Shown here one piece after another: positions 1 through 8,630 of a stretch of 36,456 nt of DNA. Source of the stretch: Tannerellaceae bacterium (GTDB taxonomy: Bacteria; Bacteroidota; Bacteroidia; Bacteroidales; Tannerellaceae); contig JAISXD010000091.1 of assembly GCA_031270665.1 (NCBI GenBank), forward strand, positions 1 to 36,456, written 5' to 3'. How positions within the stretch are numbered: position 1 is the first letter of the stretch; each line of letters opens with the position of its first letter. The notes under the pieces were generated by a model. It did no database searches, was not told the DNA's origin, and saw only the letters and a program-made list of their open reading frames with translations. The position numbers and the translations under genes were made by a program.

Positions 1-1
1 C

Positions 2-3000
2 CAGATACTCAATAACTATATCTCCGATACGGCTCTCGTATCGAAAAAGCTGATGCTGTATGATACGAATCAAATCTATGATTCTACGGGCGAGATCGTC
101 TACAGCCTGTTGGTAAACCGGCTGCCTTGTATGACTGTTACCGGAGAGCTTCCCACTTTCAAGGGGGATAAGAAAACGGTTGCCATGGCCTTTGAAAACC
201 GTCAGAACCCGGAAAGGTCATTTACCGCCACCAATGTGCAGATAGACGTACAGGGCACTTCTTCGCAGTACTATCCCCGGAAGAACTTCAAGACAAAGTT
301 CAAAAGCGGGCTGACTTTAACCCAAACAGGGGAACATGCAACAAAATATGCCCTGACGGAAAATGCCATCCCCGTTGATACCTTTTGTGAGAAAGCGGAT
401 TTTGCCGAATCCTCAGGGACGCATAACACCGGGATGGCAAGGTATATTGATTCCGTACTGAGAAGACTCAATTATCTTACCCCGCCTCAGAAGGAGGATG
501 AAAGGGTAAGGACTACGGTTGACGGTTATCCGATAGCCATATTCCATAAGGCGAACGACAATTCCCCGGCAGAGTTTGTCGGTAAATACAACTTCAACAA
601 CGACAAGTCCACACAGGAAACTTTTGGTTTCGATGGGGCCGACGAATGTTGGGAGTTTTTGAACAATACGGCGAACCGTTGTCTTTTTAAAGCTGCCGAC
701 TTTTCAGGCACTGCCTGGCTGGACGATTTTGAAGGACGTTACCCGGACGGGTATACAAACGCCACAAACCTGTCGGCGCTTATGGCCTGGGTGGTTTCAT
801 GCAAGGGTAATCCGACGAAATTCAAGAATGAAGCGTCCGCACATTTTAATCTTAACAATCTCCTTAGTTATTATCTTATCTCCGAACTTTTCGGGATGGT
901 AGACCAGCGGGCGAAAAACCAGTTCCTTGCTTCCTGGGGAAACGAAGGGGCGGGCGATTACAAATGGTACTTCATCTTTTACGATAACGATACCTGCCTG
1001 GGAATTAATAACGAAGGTGCCAACGTGTTCCCGTTCAATATAGAAGACCATGACACGCTGGGAGACGGGCATGTATGGAACGGCTGGGATTCGGAGCTTT
1101 GGAAGTTGGTGAAAGCTGCTTTTGCCGGTGAGCTGGCCACCATGTACCGGAATATGCGGCAGACGGGGGCGCTCTCATACGAGGGGGCGATAGGCATACT
1201 GAACGGTGAGCAGGCCGCCCGGTGGAGCGAAGTGGTGTATAACTTAGACGGGCAGTACAAGTATATCCAGCCCTTAATCGAAACCGGACAGGGAACATAC
1301 CTGTATGCGCTCCAGGGCTCCAGGGCCGACCATCGTATCTGGTGGCTCAGGAACCGCTTTTCCTACATGGATTCAAAGTATAATGCCGCCGATTTTTTGA
1401 ATGACTTTATCACCATGCGTATATATACTCCAGCCACATGGCAGGGAGTAACGCCTGATGCGGATTTTGACCTTACCCTTTATAAAGATTCTTATGTCCG
1501 GGTAAAATACGGCTCCTACATTTTGGAACAAAGAGCGAAAGCCGAAGAAACGGTACACATCCAGGCTCCCAACATCCAGTTCAACGACACGGAAACGATT
1601 ATATATGGCGTATCCTCGGTGAAGGGGGTAGGCGCCCTGCCGGCCCTGTATCCGGGAACGGTGGATATTGCCAATGCCACGACGCTGACAGAGCTGGTAA
1701 TCGGTAGCGCGGTGGACGGATATAAAAATGAGAACCTTTCCCATGTGTCTGCCGGCAATAATAAAATGCTCCGCGCAGTGGATATTCAAAACTGCCCTAA
1801 CTATACCGAACCGCTCGATTTGTCGGGTTGCGAGAATTTAGAGACGTTAAAAGCATTGGGGTCTTCCGTTTCTGCCATAAAGCTTCCGGCAGCGGGTATC
1901 GTGAACCGGATGGAACTGCCCGGCACCATTGCGAACCTTACCCTTCGGAACCAACAGTCGCTTACATCCGAAAATCTTATCCTTGAGGGGATAAGCAATA
2001 TTTCCACGCTGATACTGGAGAATATGAACAGCCTGGACCAGATCGGATTAATTAAATCGTTACTGGCCATATCGCCGGTAAAATTAAACCGCCTACGGCT
2101 GACAGGCGTGGACATGGAAGATGACGATCTCTCCGTCCTTATGCGATTGGCAACTGTCGGAGGGTTGGATGAACAGGATAATCCTTTACAAAGGGCGGTC
2201 GTCACAGGGAAGTTTCGTGCCGGCTCGGCTTTTGAAACGGATATTGAAAATTGCAGGGGGTGGTTCCCGGAATTGGAAATTACAGTGGATACTGAAATAA
2301 CAGACCCGGTCACTACATTTGAGTTCCTGTCCTCGAAAAATCTTCCGGTAAACAACGCAAGCTTCAGCGCAAATTTTGCATATACTAAAATAAACGACAC
2401 GACATATAAAATTAAAGCTCCTACGGGAGCCAATATTAATCTCCAATTGTCTTCCGATAATCATGAAAAGCTAACAGAGTCCTATACGGTATCCCGAACA
2501 AGAACGAAGATATATATCGTAAATTACATACCGCTCAGGACGCTTACAGTTAAAAGCTCATCAACCGGTATGGCCGTTCCAGGCGCACTGATCACCATCG
2601 GGGAGAACTCCTATGTTTCAGATTCGGAAGGGAAGGTCTCTCTCAGGAGTGGGAGCGGCGTCACGGGGAGTGTGAACGCCGTAGATTACGGCATCGCTTC
2701 ATTTACCTTACCCCCTTCTGAAACAGACACTTCAACGGATGTAGTTGTTTACCCGTACGTAAACGTAGCTTTTATTACGCTGGATGATAAATATAAGACA
2801 ATATTGGAAGGCGCCGTTGTTGATTTTGCAGGTACAACAGCCACCACGGACGCTTCCGGTAAAGTTGTTTTCAGAGCCTCCAAAGGGACGTATAACTGCT
2901 CTTTCCGGTACGGTAACAATAATCCCGGTACCTATCAAGTGGTTGTTGGAGATTCGGACCTGTCCGCCGCTTTTCTAACCGTTCCGGTCACTAAGGAAGA

Positions 3001-3979
3001 TTTAAGGCCTGTGCCTAACGGCAGGGCGCAGATACATTTTTTGGCGGGTAATAATAGCAGCATTTCACTTGCCGTTTCCAGCCCCACACCCTGTATTATC
3101 TATTGGGGCGACGGGGAAATTACCGAAACAGACCCAAGCGTGTCGGCATATACCCATACGTTTACATTGCCTCCCGAAGCCCCAAGCAAAATACTATTGG
3201 AGGTAGGGGACTGTGAAAACGCAACTCGCATATTTTCCACTAACAAGAACAGCGGGATATTGGCCTATTGGTCAATCGGTAACAGTAAGGTTTCCGGTTT
3301 GTCGTTCGGCAGTAGATATCCTTCCTATGAGAAAAGCGGCAATTTGGTCTACGTGGGTTTCGATCTGTTTAAAAACGATTCGGCAAGGACTAATTTTGAT
3401 GAGCTATTTGGTTATTGTGAAAATTTTCTGGGTGGTGACGATGGACTTTTTGACAACCTTACAGGGGCGATCTCGTTGAAATGGGCCTTCCAGTACACAA
3501 AAATATCAAACGATATAGACCTCTCCGATTGCATCAATCTGGAAGACCTGTCTTTTGCTTTCCATAATTGCGGTATTAAAAACGCGCCCAAAATAACCAG
3601 CACAAAATTAAAGAATTTAGAATGGGCAATGGCAGGAACCACAATGAATCCGGTAAAACGGGACCTTCTCTCTTTCAGGGCGGACGGGAGCAGTATTAAC
3701 GTAAATGCGGACTATTTGTTCGCCGGGATTACGGCGCCTTTTATAGAATTGCCTGATGCTATAGCCGTATATGGAGATTATTACGTCCTCCGTTATGCAC
3801 AAATCGGCTATCTCGTTTCATATGCAGAGATTCCGCCTGCCATTACATCCAAGACACTTGGAGAGTTCGGCCTAAGCAAAATCTATGTTCCAACGAACGC
3901 TGTCGAAGCTTATAAATCGGCCTCCGTTTGGATAAATTACGCAAATAAAATCTGCCCAATGAGTGAAAAACCAGTATAA
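2..3979 (+). CDS. Phage tail/receptor-binding-like giant protein, CotH-like plus BspA-like modules (5' truncated)
   Basis: The reading frame is open from the first bases of the window, so the true start lies outside; the ATG at 53 is internal. At least 1325 residues remain. About nt 250-305 there is a GTSSQYYPRKNFKTKF motif, and about nt 965-1015 a WYFIFYDNDTCLG motif; both resemble the conserved pieces of CotH-kinase-like proteins. A leucine-rich stretch follows (about 1650-2180), then two carboxypeptidase-regulatory-like beta domains (about 2530-2985), a PKD-like IIYWGDGE/YTHTFT segment (about 3090-3160) and BspA-like repeats ending in a 'KIYVP..AVEAYK' tail typical of Bacteroidales surface proteins. 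No signal peptide can be judged. With an integrase and tRNA attachment site close by, a virion tail or host-adhesion role is the best inference. A non-phage surface adhesin on an integrative element is the alternative. Confidence 0.7.
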   Translation, partial: QILNNYISDTALVSKKLMLYDTNQIYDSTGEIVYSLLVNRLPCMTVTGELPTFKGDKKTVAMAFENRQNPERSFTATNVQIDVQGTSSQYYPRKNFKTKFKSGLTLTQTGEHATKYALTENAIPVDTFCEKADFAESSGTHNTGMARYIDSVLRRLNYLTPPQKEDERVRTTVDGYPIAIFHKANDNSPAEFVGKYNFNNDKSTQETFGFDGADECWEFLNNTANRCLFKAADFSGTAWLDDFEGRYPDGYTNATNLSALMAWVVSCKGNPTKFKNEASAHFNLNNLLSYYLISELFGMVDQRAKNQFLASWGNEGAGDYKWYFIFYDNDTCLGINNEGANVFPFNIEDHDTLGDGHVWNGWDSELWKLVKAAFAGELATMYRNMRQTGALSYEGAIGILNGEQAARWSEVVYNLDGQYKYIQPLIETGQGTYLYALQGSRADHRIWWLRNRFSYMDSKYNAADFLNDFITMRIYTPATWQGVTPDADFDLTLYKDSYVRVKYGSYILEQRAKAEETVHIQAPNIQFNDTETIIYGVSSVKGVGALPALYPGTVDIANATTLTELVIGSAVDGYKNENLSHVSAGNNKMLRAVDIQNCPNYTEPLDLSGCENLETLKALGSSVSAIKLPAAGIVNRMELPGTIANLTLRNQQSLTSENLILEGISNISTLILENMNSLDQIGLIKSLLAISPVKLNRLRLTGVDMEDDDLSVLMRLATVGGLDEQDNPLQRAVVTGKFRAGSAFETDIENCRGWFPELEITVDTEITDPVTTFEFLSSKNLPVNNASFSANFAYTKINDTTYKIKAPTGANINLQLSSDNHEKLTESYTVSRTRTKIYIVNYIPLRTLTVKSSSTGMAVPGALITIGENSYVSDSEGKVSLRSGSGVTGSVNAVDYGIASFTLPPSETDTSTDVVVYPYVNVAFITLDDKYKTILEGAVVDFAGTTATTDASGKVVFRASKGTYNCSFRYGNNNPGTYQVVVGDSDLSAAFLTVPVTKEDLRPVPNGRAQIHFLAGNNSSISLAVSSPTPCIIYWGDGEITETDPSVSAYTHTFTLPPEAPSKILLEVGDCENATRIFSTNKNSGILAYWSIGNSKVSGLSFGSRYPSYEKSGNLVYVGFDLFKNDSARTNFDELFGYCENFLGGDDGLFDNLTGAISLKWAFQYTKISNDIDLSDCINLEDLSFAFHNCGIKNAPKITSTKLKNLEWAMAGTTMNPVKRDLLSFRADGSSINVNADYLFAGITAPFIELPDAIAVYGDYYVLRYAQIGYLVSYAEIPPAITSKTLGEFGLSKIYVPTNAVEAYKSASVWINYANKICPMSEKPV

Positions 3980-3989
3980 CAGTTTAGAT

Positions 3990-4400
3990 ATGAAAAAAAT
4001 AAAAAATAACACGATCAAAGCCGGTAAAGGGAAAGTTTTCCGCAGAATCGCCGACGGCTTTATTGCCGGCAATATGCTCTATTTAGGCAAAACGTATTAT
4101 GTCGCAGGTAAACTTCTTGACAAGCCGCTTGACGAACTTCCCGAACACTACGAAGAGATAGACGAGGTTGTCATAGACGAAGAGCATCCTATTGTCGCCC
4201 CTTTGGATGAAGTGGTAGCGGAAATTCAAGCGGAGACAGAGGAGGTTATTCAGGAGGAAGAAGCGCCCCCGGAACAGGAAGAGGTTGCGCCTCAAAAAGA
4301 GCCGAAAGTGATAACGGTACAGGATATTGTTTCCATGGCAGAGAAAGTGGAGAAAATATATAACCTGCTTACGCCGGAGCAAAAGGCTATGATTGAATAA
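3990..4400 (+). CDS. Small Glu/Pro-rich hypothetical protein of the integrated element
   Basis: This is a 136-residue protein of unknown function. The ATG at 3990 (MKKIKNNTIKAGKGKVF) is preferred over the in-frame ATG at 3963, which would overlap the preceding stop by 17 nt. The N-terminal 45 residues are basic and could form a small globular domain with a GNMLYLGKTYYVAG segment. The middle is an acidic linker rich in Glu, Pro and Gln (EEVIQEEEAPPEQEE). The last 30 residues (VSMAEKVEKIYNLLTPEQK) look helical. It sits 10 nt after the giant tail-like gene and before a strong terminator, so the two are probably co-transcribed. It may be a tail accessory protein or chaperone, but nothing in the sequence proves that. 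Confidence 0.7.
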   Translation: MKKIKNNTIKAGKGKVFRRIADGFIAGNMLYLGKTYYVAGKLLDKPLDELPEHYEEIDEVVIDEEHPIVAPLDEVVAEIQAETEEVIQEEEAPPEQEEVAPQKEPKVITVQDIVSMAEKVEKIYNLLTPEQKAMIE

Positions 4401-4420
4401 ATTTTTATTAACCTTTAAAT

Positions 4421-4464
4421 AATAAAATAAAAGCCGGTTAAGATTAGCCGGCTTTTATTTTATT
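4421..4464. terminator. Bidirectional terminator between tail-end gene and integrase
   Basis: A perfect 17-bp inverted repeat (arms 4421-4437 and 4448-4464) encloses a 10-nt loop. The GCCGG core is flanked by an A-rich arm on one side and a T-rich arm on the other, so it can work as an intrinsic terminator in both directions. It overlaps the last base of the integrase stop codon (4464-4466) and lies 21 nt after the stop of the small element gene, exactly between two convergent transcripts. Confidence 0.9.
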
Positions 4465-5627
4465 CATAGCTTAAAATCATTAAACACCTGAATACCTTCT
4501 TTTTTATCCTGGTCTAATACATGTGCATAGACCAGCGTTTGTTTTATGCTGGTATGCCCCATCAGTTCCTTAAGCGCATTCATGTCTTTCGTTTTTCTTA
4601 GATAAAAAGTAGCGAAGGTATGCCTGCCGACTTTGGCAGACAGCTTTTTTTCAATGCAGGCAGCTTCGGCAATTTTTTTCAGATATTGATTCACTTTCTG
4701 TACGCTGATAATATTATCCCATAACACCCCTTCCTTACGTCCTCTTTTTTGTTTATCAATTATTTTCCAGAGTGGGGCCGATAGAGGGATTCTCACCACA
4801 CGGGGACGTATGTTTAACATTTTTGCTCTCATATACCAGAACTCATTATCTCCGATTTGCTCTATCGTTAATGCTTTCGCATCTCCAATATGGAGGGAAC
4901 TAAAACACATGAAGAGGAAAAACTCCAGTACATGCTGGTAGTTTTCCGGTAAGGAACCGGCAATGTAAAGGTCGGCGAGCGCCTCCAGTTCCTGTTCATC
5001 GAGAGCTTCGGCAGTAGTCTCCCGGCAACCTCTCAGTTTTAATCCATGTGTGGGATTTTCCTTTAATATTCCTTTTTTTACGGCGTCATTAAGATAGACG
5101 GACAAAATAGTAATGTTTTTGTTTATAGTAATTTCGGCCTGTCCGCATCTGTTTCTAAGATAAAGGACATACTTGCGAAAGAAGTCCTGATTCAAATCAT
5201 CAATGTAAACGATTTCTTTATATTTGCGTAAATTATTGATGCAGGAGAGATGTTTCTTTCGCGTGGCCGGCGTTACTTCCTGAAAGCGGAGCTGCTGGTA
5301 ACAGGAACAAAAGTCGAAGAAATTTTTATACTTGCCGGGATTGCGATATTCAATCCAAAAAGTTTCAATACTTAACTTTTCATTTCGGAGCCGGTATCGT
5401 ACAAGGATGTCATTAATTGACGATTTTATGTTGGATATGATTAAGTTTTTATCCTTTGCGTATTCGTAAGAAGGTTTAATCACTCCGTTTTTTTCATCGA
5501 AGAATTTGGGTGGCAAACTAATTTTAGCCGGAATTTCCACTTTCTCCCTGTTCAGGTATAAGCTGATATACACAGGGGCTTCTCCTTTACTGTTAACCCT
5601 TTTCAAATATACTCGAAACTGCGCCAT
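4464..5627 (-). CDS. Tyrosine recombinase (phage/ICE integrase) with divergent catalytic residues
   Basis: This 387-residue protein has the Bacteroidota integrase layout: an arm-binding beta domain (about 1-85), a SAM-like core-binding domain (about 100-195) and a catalytic domain (about 205-380). The expected nucleophile is Y367 (LVYAH), with H358 (MGHTS) and R335 (GRHTFAT). Two usually conserved positions differ: the Arg of the first active-site box is His246 (SSLHIGDAKAL), and the His of the HxxR motif is Lys332 (KVGR). The CTnDOT integrase also lacks the first Arg, so an active enzyme is plausible. The gene starts about 190 bp from the 3' end of a tRNA-Ala gene and runs convergently with the element's last gene. 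It most likely catalyses integration and, perhaps with an excisionase outside the window, excision at that tRNA. Confidence 0.93.
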   Translation of the reverse strand: MAQFRVYLKRVNSKGEAPVYISLYLNREKVEIPAKISLPPKFFDEKNGVIKPSYEYAKDKNLIISNIKSSINDILVRYRLRNEKLSIETFWIEYRNPGKYKNFFDFCSCYQQLRFQEVTPATRKKHLSCINNLRKYKEIVYIDDLNQDFFRKYVLYLRNRCGQAEITINKNITILSVYLNDAVKKGILKENPTHGLKLRGCRETTAEALDEQELEALADLYIAGSLPENYQHVLEFFLFMCFSSLHIGDAKALTIEQIGDNEFWYMRAKMLNIRPRVVRIPLSAPLWKIIDKQKRGRKEGVLWDNIISVQKVNQYLKKIAEAACIEKKLSAKVGRHTFATFYLRKTKDMNALKELMGHTSIKQTLVYAHVLDQDKKEGIQVFNDFKL

Positions 5628-5766
5628 TTTTTTATCTACAATTAAAGATTTTACCTACATCAAACATGCCAATTTTGTCAATAAAAGTTAATGCTACCTT
5701 GCATTACATACCCTGTGAATACGTCTGAAATACAGATAAGAGCAATGAAACAGGCATAAAACAGTT

Positions 5767-5794
5767 AAGGGACATTCCCTGCGGAATGCCCCTT
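5767..5794 (-). terminator. Probable terminator of tRNA-Ala
   Basis: Arms 5767-5778 and 5783-5794 pair over 12 positions with one G-U wobble when read on the minus strand, enclosing a 4-nt loop (GCAG). It lies about 25 nt beyond the tRNA 3' end, with a moderately T-rich tail (AACTGTTTTA). It also separates the tRNA from the integrase promoter region. If the element recombined inside the tRNA, this hairpin belongs to the element side and replaced the original tRNA terminator. Confidence 0.6.
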
Positions 5795-5818
5795 GATTTG
5801 TTTATGTATGTTAAAAAG

Positions 5819-5850
5819 TGGAGCATATCGGACTCGAACCGATCACCTTT
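5819..5850. other. Predicted attachment site (att) at the tRNA-Ala 3' end
   Basis: Integrases of this kind commonly recombine within the 3' half of a tRNA, leaving the gene intact. The tRNA 3' end points into the element and the integrase begins about 190 bp away. The partner copy would lie left of the window, so the crossover bases cannot be defined here. The coordinates mark the T-arm and acceptor part only. Confidence 0.4.
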
Positions 5851-5892
5851 AGACTGCCAGTCTAACGCTCTAGCCAGATGAGCTAATGCCCC
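5819..5892 (-). tRNA. tRNA-Ala (anticodon GGC)
   Basis: The minus strand folds into a full cloverleaf. The acceptor is GGGGCAT paired with ATGCTCC, including the G3-U70 wobble that is the alanine identity element, with discriminator A. The D-stem is GCTC/GAGC. The anticodon stem is TTAGA/TCTAA around loop CTGGCAG, giving anticodon GGC. The T-stem is ATCGG/CCGAT with a TTCGAGT loop. CCA is not encoded. The 3' end faces the integrase, the usual orientation for tRNA-targeted integration. Confidence 0.97.
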
Positions 5893-5910
5893 CTTTGTTA
5901 TTTTCGAATG

Positions 5911-5918
5911 CAAATATA
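5911..5918 (-). promoter_or_regulatory. -7 box of tRNA-Ala promoter
   Basis: On the minus strand this reads TATATTTG, a match to the Bacteroidota -7 consensus TAnnTTTG. It lies about 19 nt before the tRNA 5' end, so transcription would start just ahead of the mature tRNA. No clear -33 TTG was seen. Confidence 0.55.
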
Positions 5919-5969
5919 GAGGTTTTCCTTAGATATGCATTATCTTTACAGCAGAAATTTAATTTGATA

Positions 5970-6284
5970 ATGCTTGTTTATAATACTACCTTTCATATTG
6001 ATAAGGATATATTGGATGATGTTTTGCCTTATTTGACAAAGATCTACATTCCTAAGGCCATCGCAGGAGGTTTTCTTCATCAACCTTATTTAAGAAGAAT
6101 ACTGCAAATAAATGAGGATAGCGGAGAAAGCTATGCGGTACAATTTCATGTGAAAAATATCGATACATTGAATTATTGGCTGGAAAAAGAAGGAAACATC
6201 ATTCATCAAGCTTTAACGAGGCGGTTTGGAGATAAAGTTGTGGGATTTACTACGTTGCTTGAGGAGATAGACTGGGAAAAATGA
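5970..6284 (+). CDS. DUF4286 family protein
   Basis: This is a 104-residue cytoplasmic protein. The ATG at 5970 ([17 protein letters not shown]) is chosen because the longer frame from 5886 runs into the tRNA gene and because this start matches the family N-terminus. The pattern 'YNTTFHID...[32 protein letters not shown]' is the DUF4286 signature; these small proteins are common in Bacteroidota and have no assigned function. Its stop overlaps the ruvC start (ATGA), indicating translational coupling. A TATCTTTA sequence at 5941-5948 is one base from the TAnnTTTG consensus and could be the operon promoter. Confidence 0.88.
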   Translation: MLVYNTTFHIDKDILDDVLPYLTKIYIPKAIAGGFLHQPYLRRILQINEDSGESYAVQFHVKNIDTLNYWLEKEGNIIHQALTRRFGDKVVGFTTLLEEIDWEK

Positions 6285-6844
6285 TAAAGGAGCGCATCAT
6301 ATTGGGGATTGACCCCGGAACAATAGTCATGGGATATGGAGTTCTTCAGATTGTAGGTAATAAGCCTAAGCTGATGGCAATGGGGGTTTTACAATTGGAT
6401 AAGTATGAAGACTATTACCTTCGTTTGCGTAAGATATATGAACGTGTTGCCGGACTAATTGATGAATACCTTCCCGACGAATTAGCCATTGAAGCTCCCT
6501 TCTTTGGAAAAAACGTACAAAGTATGTTGAAGCTGGGAAGGGCGCAGGGTGTTGCTATGTCGGCTGCTCTAAACCGTGATATGCCTATTTTTGAATATGC
6601 CCCTTTAAAGATAAAGATGTCTATTACCGGAAACGGGAAGGCTTCCAAAGAGCAGGTAGCCGGCATGCTTCAACGTTTCCTGCATATAGCCGACGAACAG
6701 ATGTTTCCCCAGTTGGATGCGACAGATGGATTGGCGGCTGCAGTCTGTCATTATTTTCAAACGAACAATCTTGTTTCAGAAAAGAAATATTCCGGCTGGA
6801 AAGACTTTATCAATAAGAATCCCGGTAAAGTGAAAAAATCATAG
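6281..6844 (+). CDS. ruvC: Crossover junction endodeoxyribonuclease RuvC
   Basis: RuvC resolves Holliday junctions with RuvAB during recombinational repair. The 187-residue protein has the RNase-H-like fold signatures: [14 protein letters not shown] with the first metal-binding Asp at D11, [10 protein letters not shown] with E71, and [12 protein letters not shown] with D146 and D149. These correspond to the four acidic catalytic residues of the family, and the length is normal. It starts inside the DUF4286 stop codon and is followed after 10 nt by the M23 peptidase gene, within a four-gene operon. Nothing appears damaged. Confidence 0.98.
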   Translation: MIKERIILGIDPGTIVMGYGVLQIVGNKPKLMAMGVLQLDKYEDYYLRLRKIYERVAGLIDEYLPDELAIEAPFFGKNVQSMLKLGRAQGVAMSAALNRDMPIFEYAPLKIKMSITGNGKASKEQVAGMLQRFLHIADEQMFPQLDATDGLAAAVCHYFQTNNLVSEKKYSGWKDFINKNPGKVKKS

Positions 6845-6854
6845 AAGGAGAATT

Positions 6855-8123
6855 ATGAAGCAATCCGTAAATAAACAATTACCCGTCTATCTGCTGTGTT
6901 TTCTTTTTATCGTAACCCTTTCGTGTAAACGAACGGCAGAACAACCCGGCGAAGGTATGGGCGATGACTGGATAGACAGCCTCCAACATATTTATTTATA
7001 CGGGATTTGTATTGACTCATTGGATGTAACGGAATATCCGATTAAGAGTGGAGATAATCCGGCCTCTATATTTGCCGGTTTAGGTTTCTCGCCGGCGGAA
7101 GCGGATAGTATCAGTAAAGCTTCCAGGCAAGTGTTGGACCCTACTAAATTACGTGCCGGGATGCACTATTGTACGTTTACGGCTACCGACAGCACACAGG
7201 CCATCAAATATATTTCATTTGCCAAGTCTCTCACGGATTTTGCTATTATAAGCTTTACGGCGGATACCATTTGCTCGTATGAGTTCAATAAAGAGATTGT
7301 GTTAAAGAGGCTGTATGCAGAAGGTACGTTAAACTCTTCCCTTTGGAATGTATTGAAATCAAATGGAGTAGACCCCCTGTTGGCTATTAAAATATCCGAT
7401 GTGTTTGCCTGGCAAATTGATTTTTATGATGTAAAAGAAGGAGATTCTTTTCAGATAATGTATGATGTAGCCTATATAGACGATACAATTCCCCTTAGTA
7501 TTTCAACGATTGAAGGCGTTAAGTTTATACATCAGGGAAAAGAATTTATGGCGATTCCTTTTACACAAGATAGTATATCCGAATATTTCGACCGGGAAGG
7601 GAATAGTTTACGTAAAGCTTTCCTAAAAGCTCCGCTTGACTTTCTCAGGATTACCTCCCGTTTTTCTAATTCCCGTTTTCATCCTGTTCTGAAACGATAC
7701 AGGGCTCATCATGGGGTAGATTATGCCGCTCCGTCCGGTACGCCTGTAAGGACAATTGGCGAGGGAACCGTTATAGCAAAGGCATTTGAAGGAGGAGGAG
7801 GAAATTATGTAAAAATAAAGCATAACGCGGTTTATACAACTACCTATATGCACCTTCGTGGATTTGCTAAAGGGCTTCAGGTTGGGAAACGGGTTGAGCA
7901 GGGAGATGTTATTGGTTATGTAGGTTCTACGGGATTATCTACCGGCCCCCATCTCGACTTTCGGGTTCATAAAAACGGACAGCCGATAAATCCCCTTACG
8001 ATGGATGTTCCTCCGGGAAAACCGGTAAAGCCTGAACTAAGGGATCGTTTTATGTTGGCCAATCAACGTGTTTCAGTAGAATTGGACAGTTTTCACATTA
8101 ACCATACTAATTTACACAAATGA
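6855..8123 (+). CDS. M23-family (LytM/NlpD-like) peptidoglycan peptidase, lipoprotein
   Basis: This 422-residue envelope protein is predicted to cleave, or help regulate cleavage of, peptidoglycan cross-links. A hydrophobic N-terminus ends in a lipobox-like VTLSC (Cys24), suggesting outer-membrane or periplasmic lipid anchoring. Residues 40-260 form a family-typical N-terminal part with an SGDNPASIFAGLG start resembling an OapA/LysM-like module. The M23 domain covers about 270-385: H285 and D289 (HHGVDYAAP), H333 (YMHLRG) and GPHLDF at 365-370. The second His of the usual HxH motif is Asp368, which could still bind zinc. An AGAAGGAG ribosome-binding site lies 4 nt before the ATG, unusual in this phylum. 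The yccF start overlaps the stop by 4 nt. Confidence 0.95.
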   Translation: MKQSVNKQLPVYLLCFLFIVTLSCKRTAEQPGEGMGDDWIDSLQHIYLYGICIDSLDVTEYPIKSGDNPASIFAGLGFSPAEADSISKASRQVLDPTKLRAGMHYCTFTATDSTQAIKYISFAKSLTDFAIISFTADTICSYEFNKEIVLKRLYAEGTLNSSLWNVLKSNGVDPLLAIKISDVFAWQIDFYDVKEGDSFQIMYDVAYIDDTIPLSISTIEGVKFIHQGKEFMAIPFTQDSISEYFDREGNSLRKAFLKAPLDFLRITSRFSNSRFHPVLKRYRAHHGVDYAAPSGTPVRTIGEGTVIAKAFEGGGGNYVKIKHNAVYTTTYMHLRGFAKGLQVGKRVEQGDVIGYVGSTGLSTGPHLDFRVHKNGQPINPLTMDVPPGKPVKPELRDRFMLANQRVSVELDSFHINHTNLHK

Positions 8124-8488
8124 AATTTTTAGGAAATATTATCTGGCTGCTTTTGGGAGGTATCGTAACGGCTATCGAATATCTTGTAGCCAGTATCGGC
8201 ATGATAATTACGATTATTGGTATTCCTTTTGGGTTGCAAACCCTTAAATTGGCGCGTTTAGCGCTTTGGCCTTTCGAAAGTACGGTTACAGACGGAGGAA
8301 GCTCAGGGGGGTGTTTATCTGTTGTTATGAATATTATCTGGATATTGATCGGTGGAATCTGGATTAGCCTGACGCACCTGTTTTTCGGATTATTGCTGTG
8401 TATCACAATTATCGGCATCCCTTTTGGTATCCAACATTTCAAAATGGCCGCCTTGGCATTAACGCCTTTCGGGAAGGAGATTGGTTAA
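8120..8488 (+). CDS. yccF: YccF domain-containing inner-membrane protein
   Basis: This 122-residue, strongly hydrophobic protein consists of two homologous halves. Each has the pattern NIIW(L/I)L.GGI...ITIIGIPFG.Q..K.A.LAL.PF, at residues 5-52 and about 70-117, joined by a short polar linker. This internal duplication is the hallmark of YccF (formerly DUF307) proteins. Each half probably supplies one or two membrane segments. The function is unknown; some relatives are linked to channels or transport, but nothing here proves that. The start codon overlaps the M23 peptidase stop (ATGA), so the genes are translationally coupled. Confidence 0.93.
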   Translation: MKFLGNIIWLLLGGIVTAIEYLVASIGMIITIIGIPFGLQTLKLARLALWPFESTVTDGGSSGGCLSVVMNIIWILIGGIWISLTHLFFGLLLCITIIGIPFGIQHFKMAALALTPFGKEIG

Positions 8489-8630
8489 TATCCGTGTATT
8501 ATACTGCGTTGCGGCAGGGGCAAAAACAGTGTGCTACTATTTTTACAGGAGTTTGCCCATGGGTTTCCCTAAGTTGATCAGACGCTCCTTTTTTTCAGAG
8601 AGAGGGCGCGCCCATTTGTAAAAAAGCCGG

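Noticed and set aside
1801..2433. 210-residue minus-strand ORF inside the tail-like gene
   Set aside because: Ser/Phe-rich antisense shadow with no start context or motif.
5704..5913. 69-residue minus-strand ORF
   Set aside because: It is the translation of the tRNA-Ala gene and its flanks; the cloverleaf is complete.
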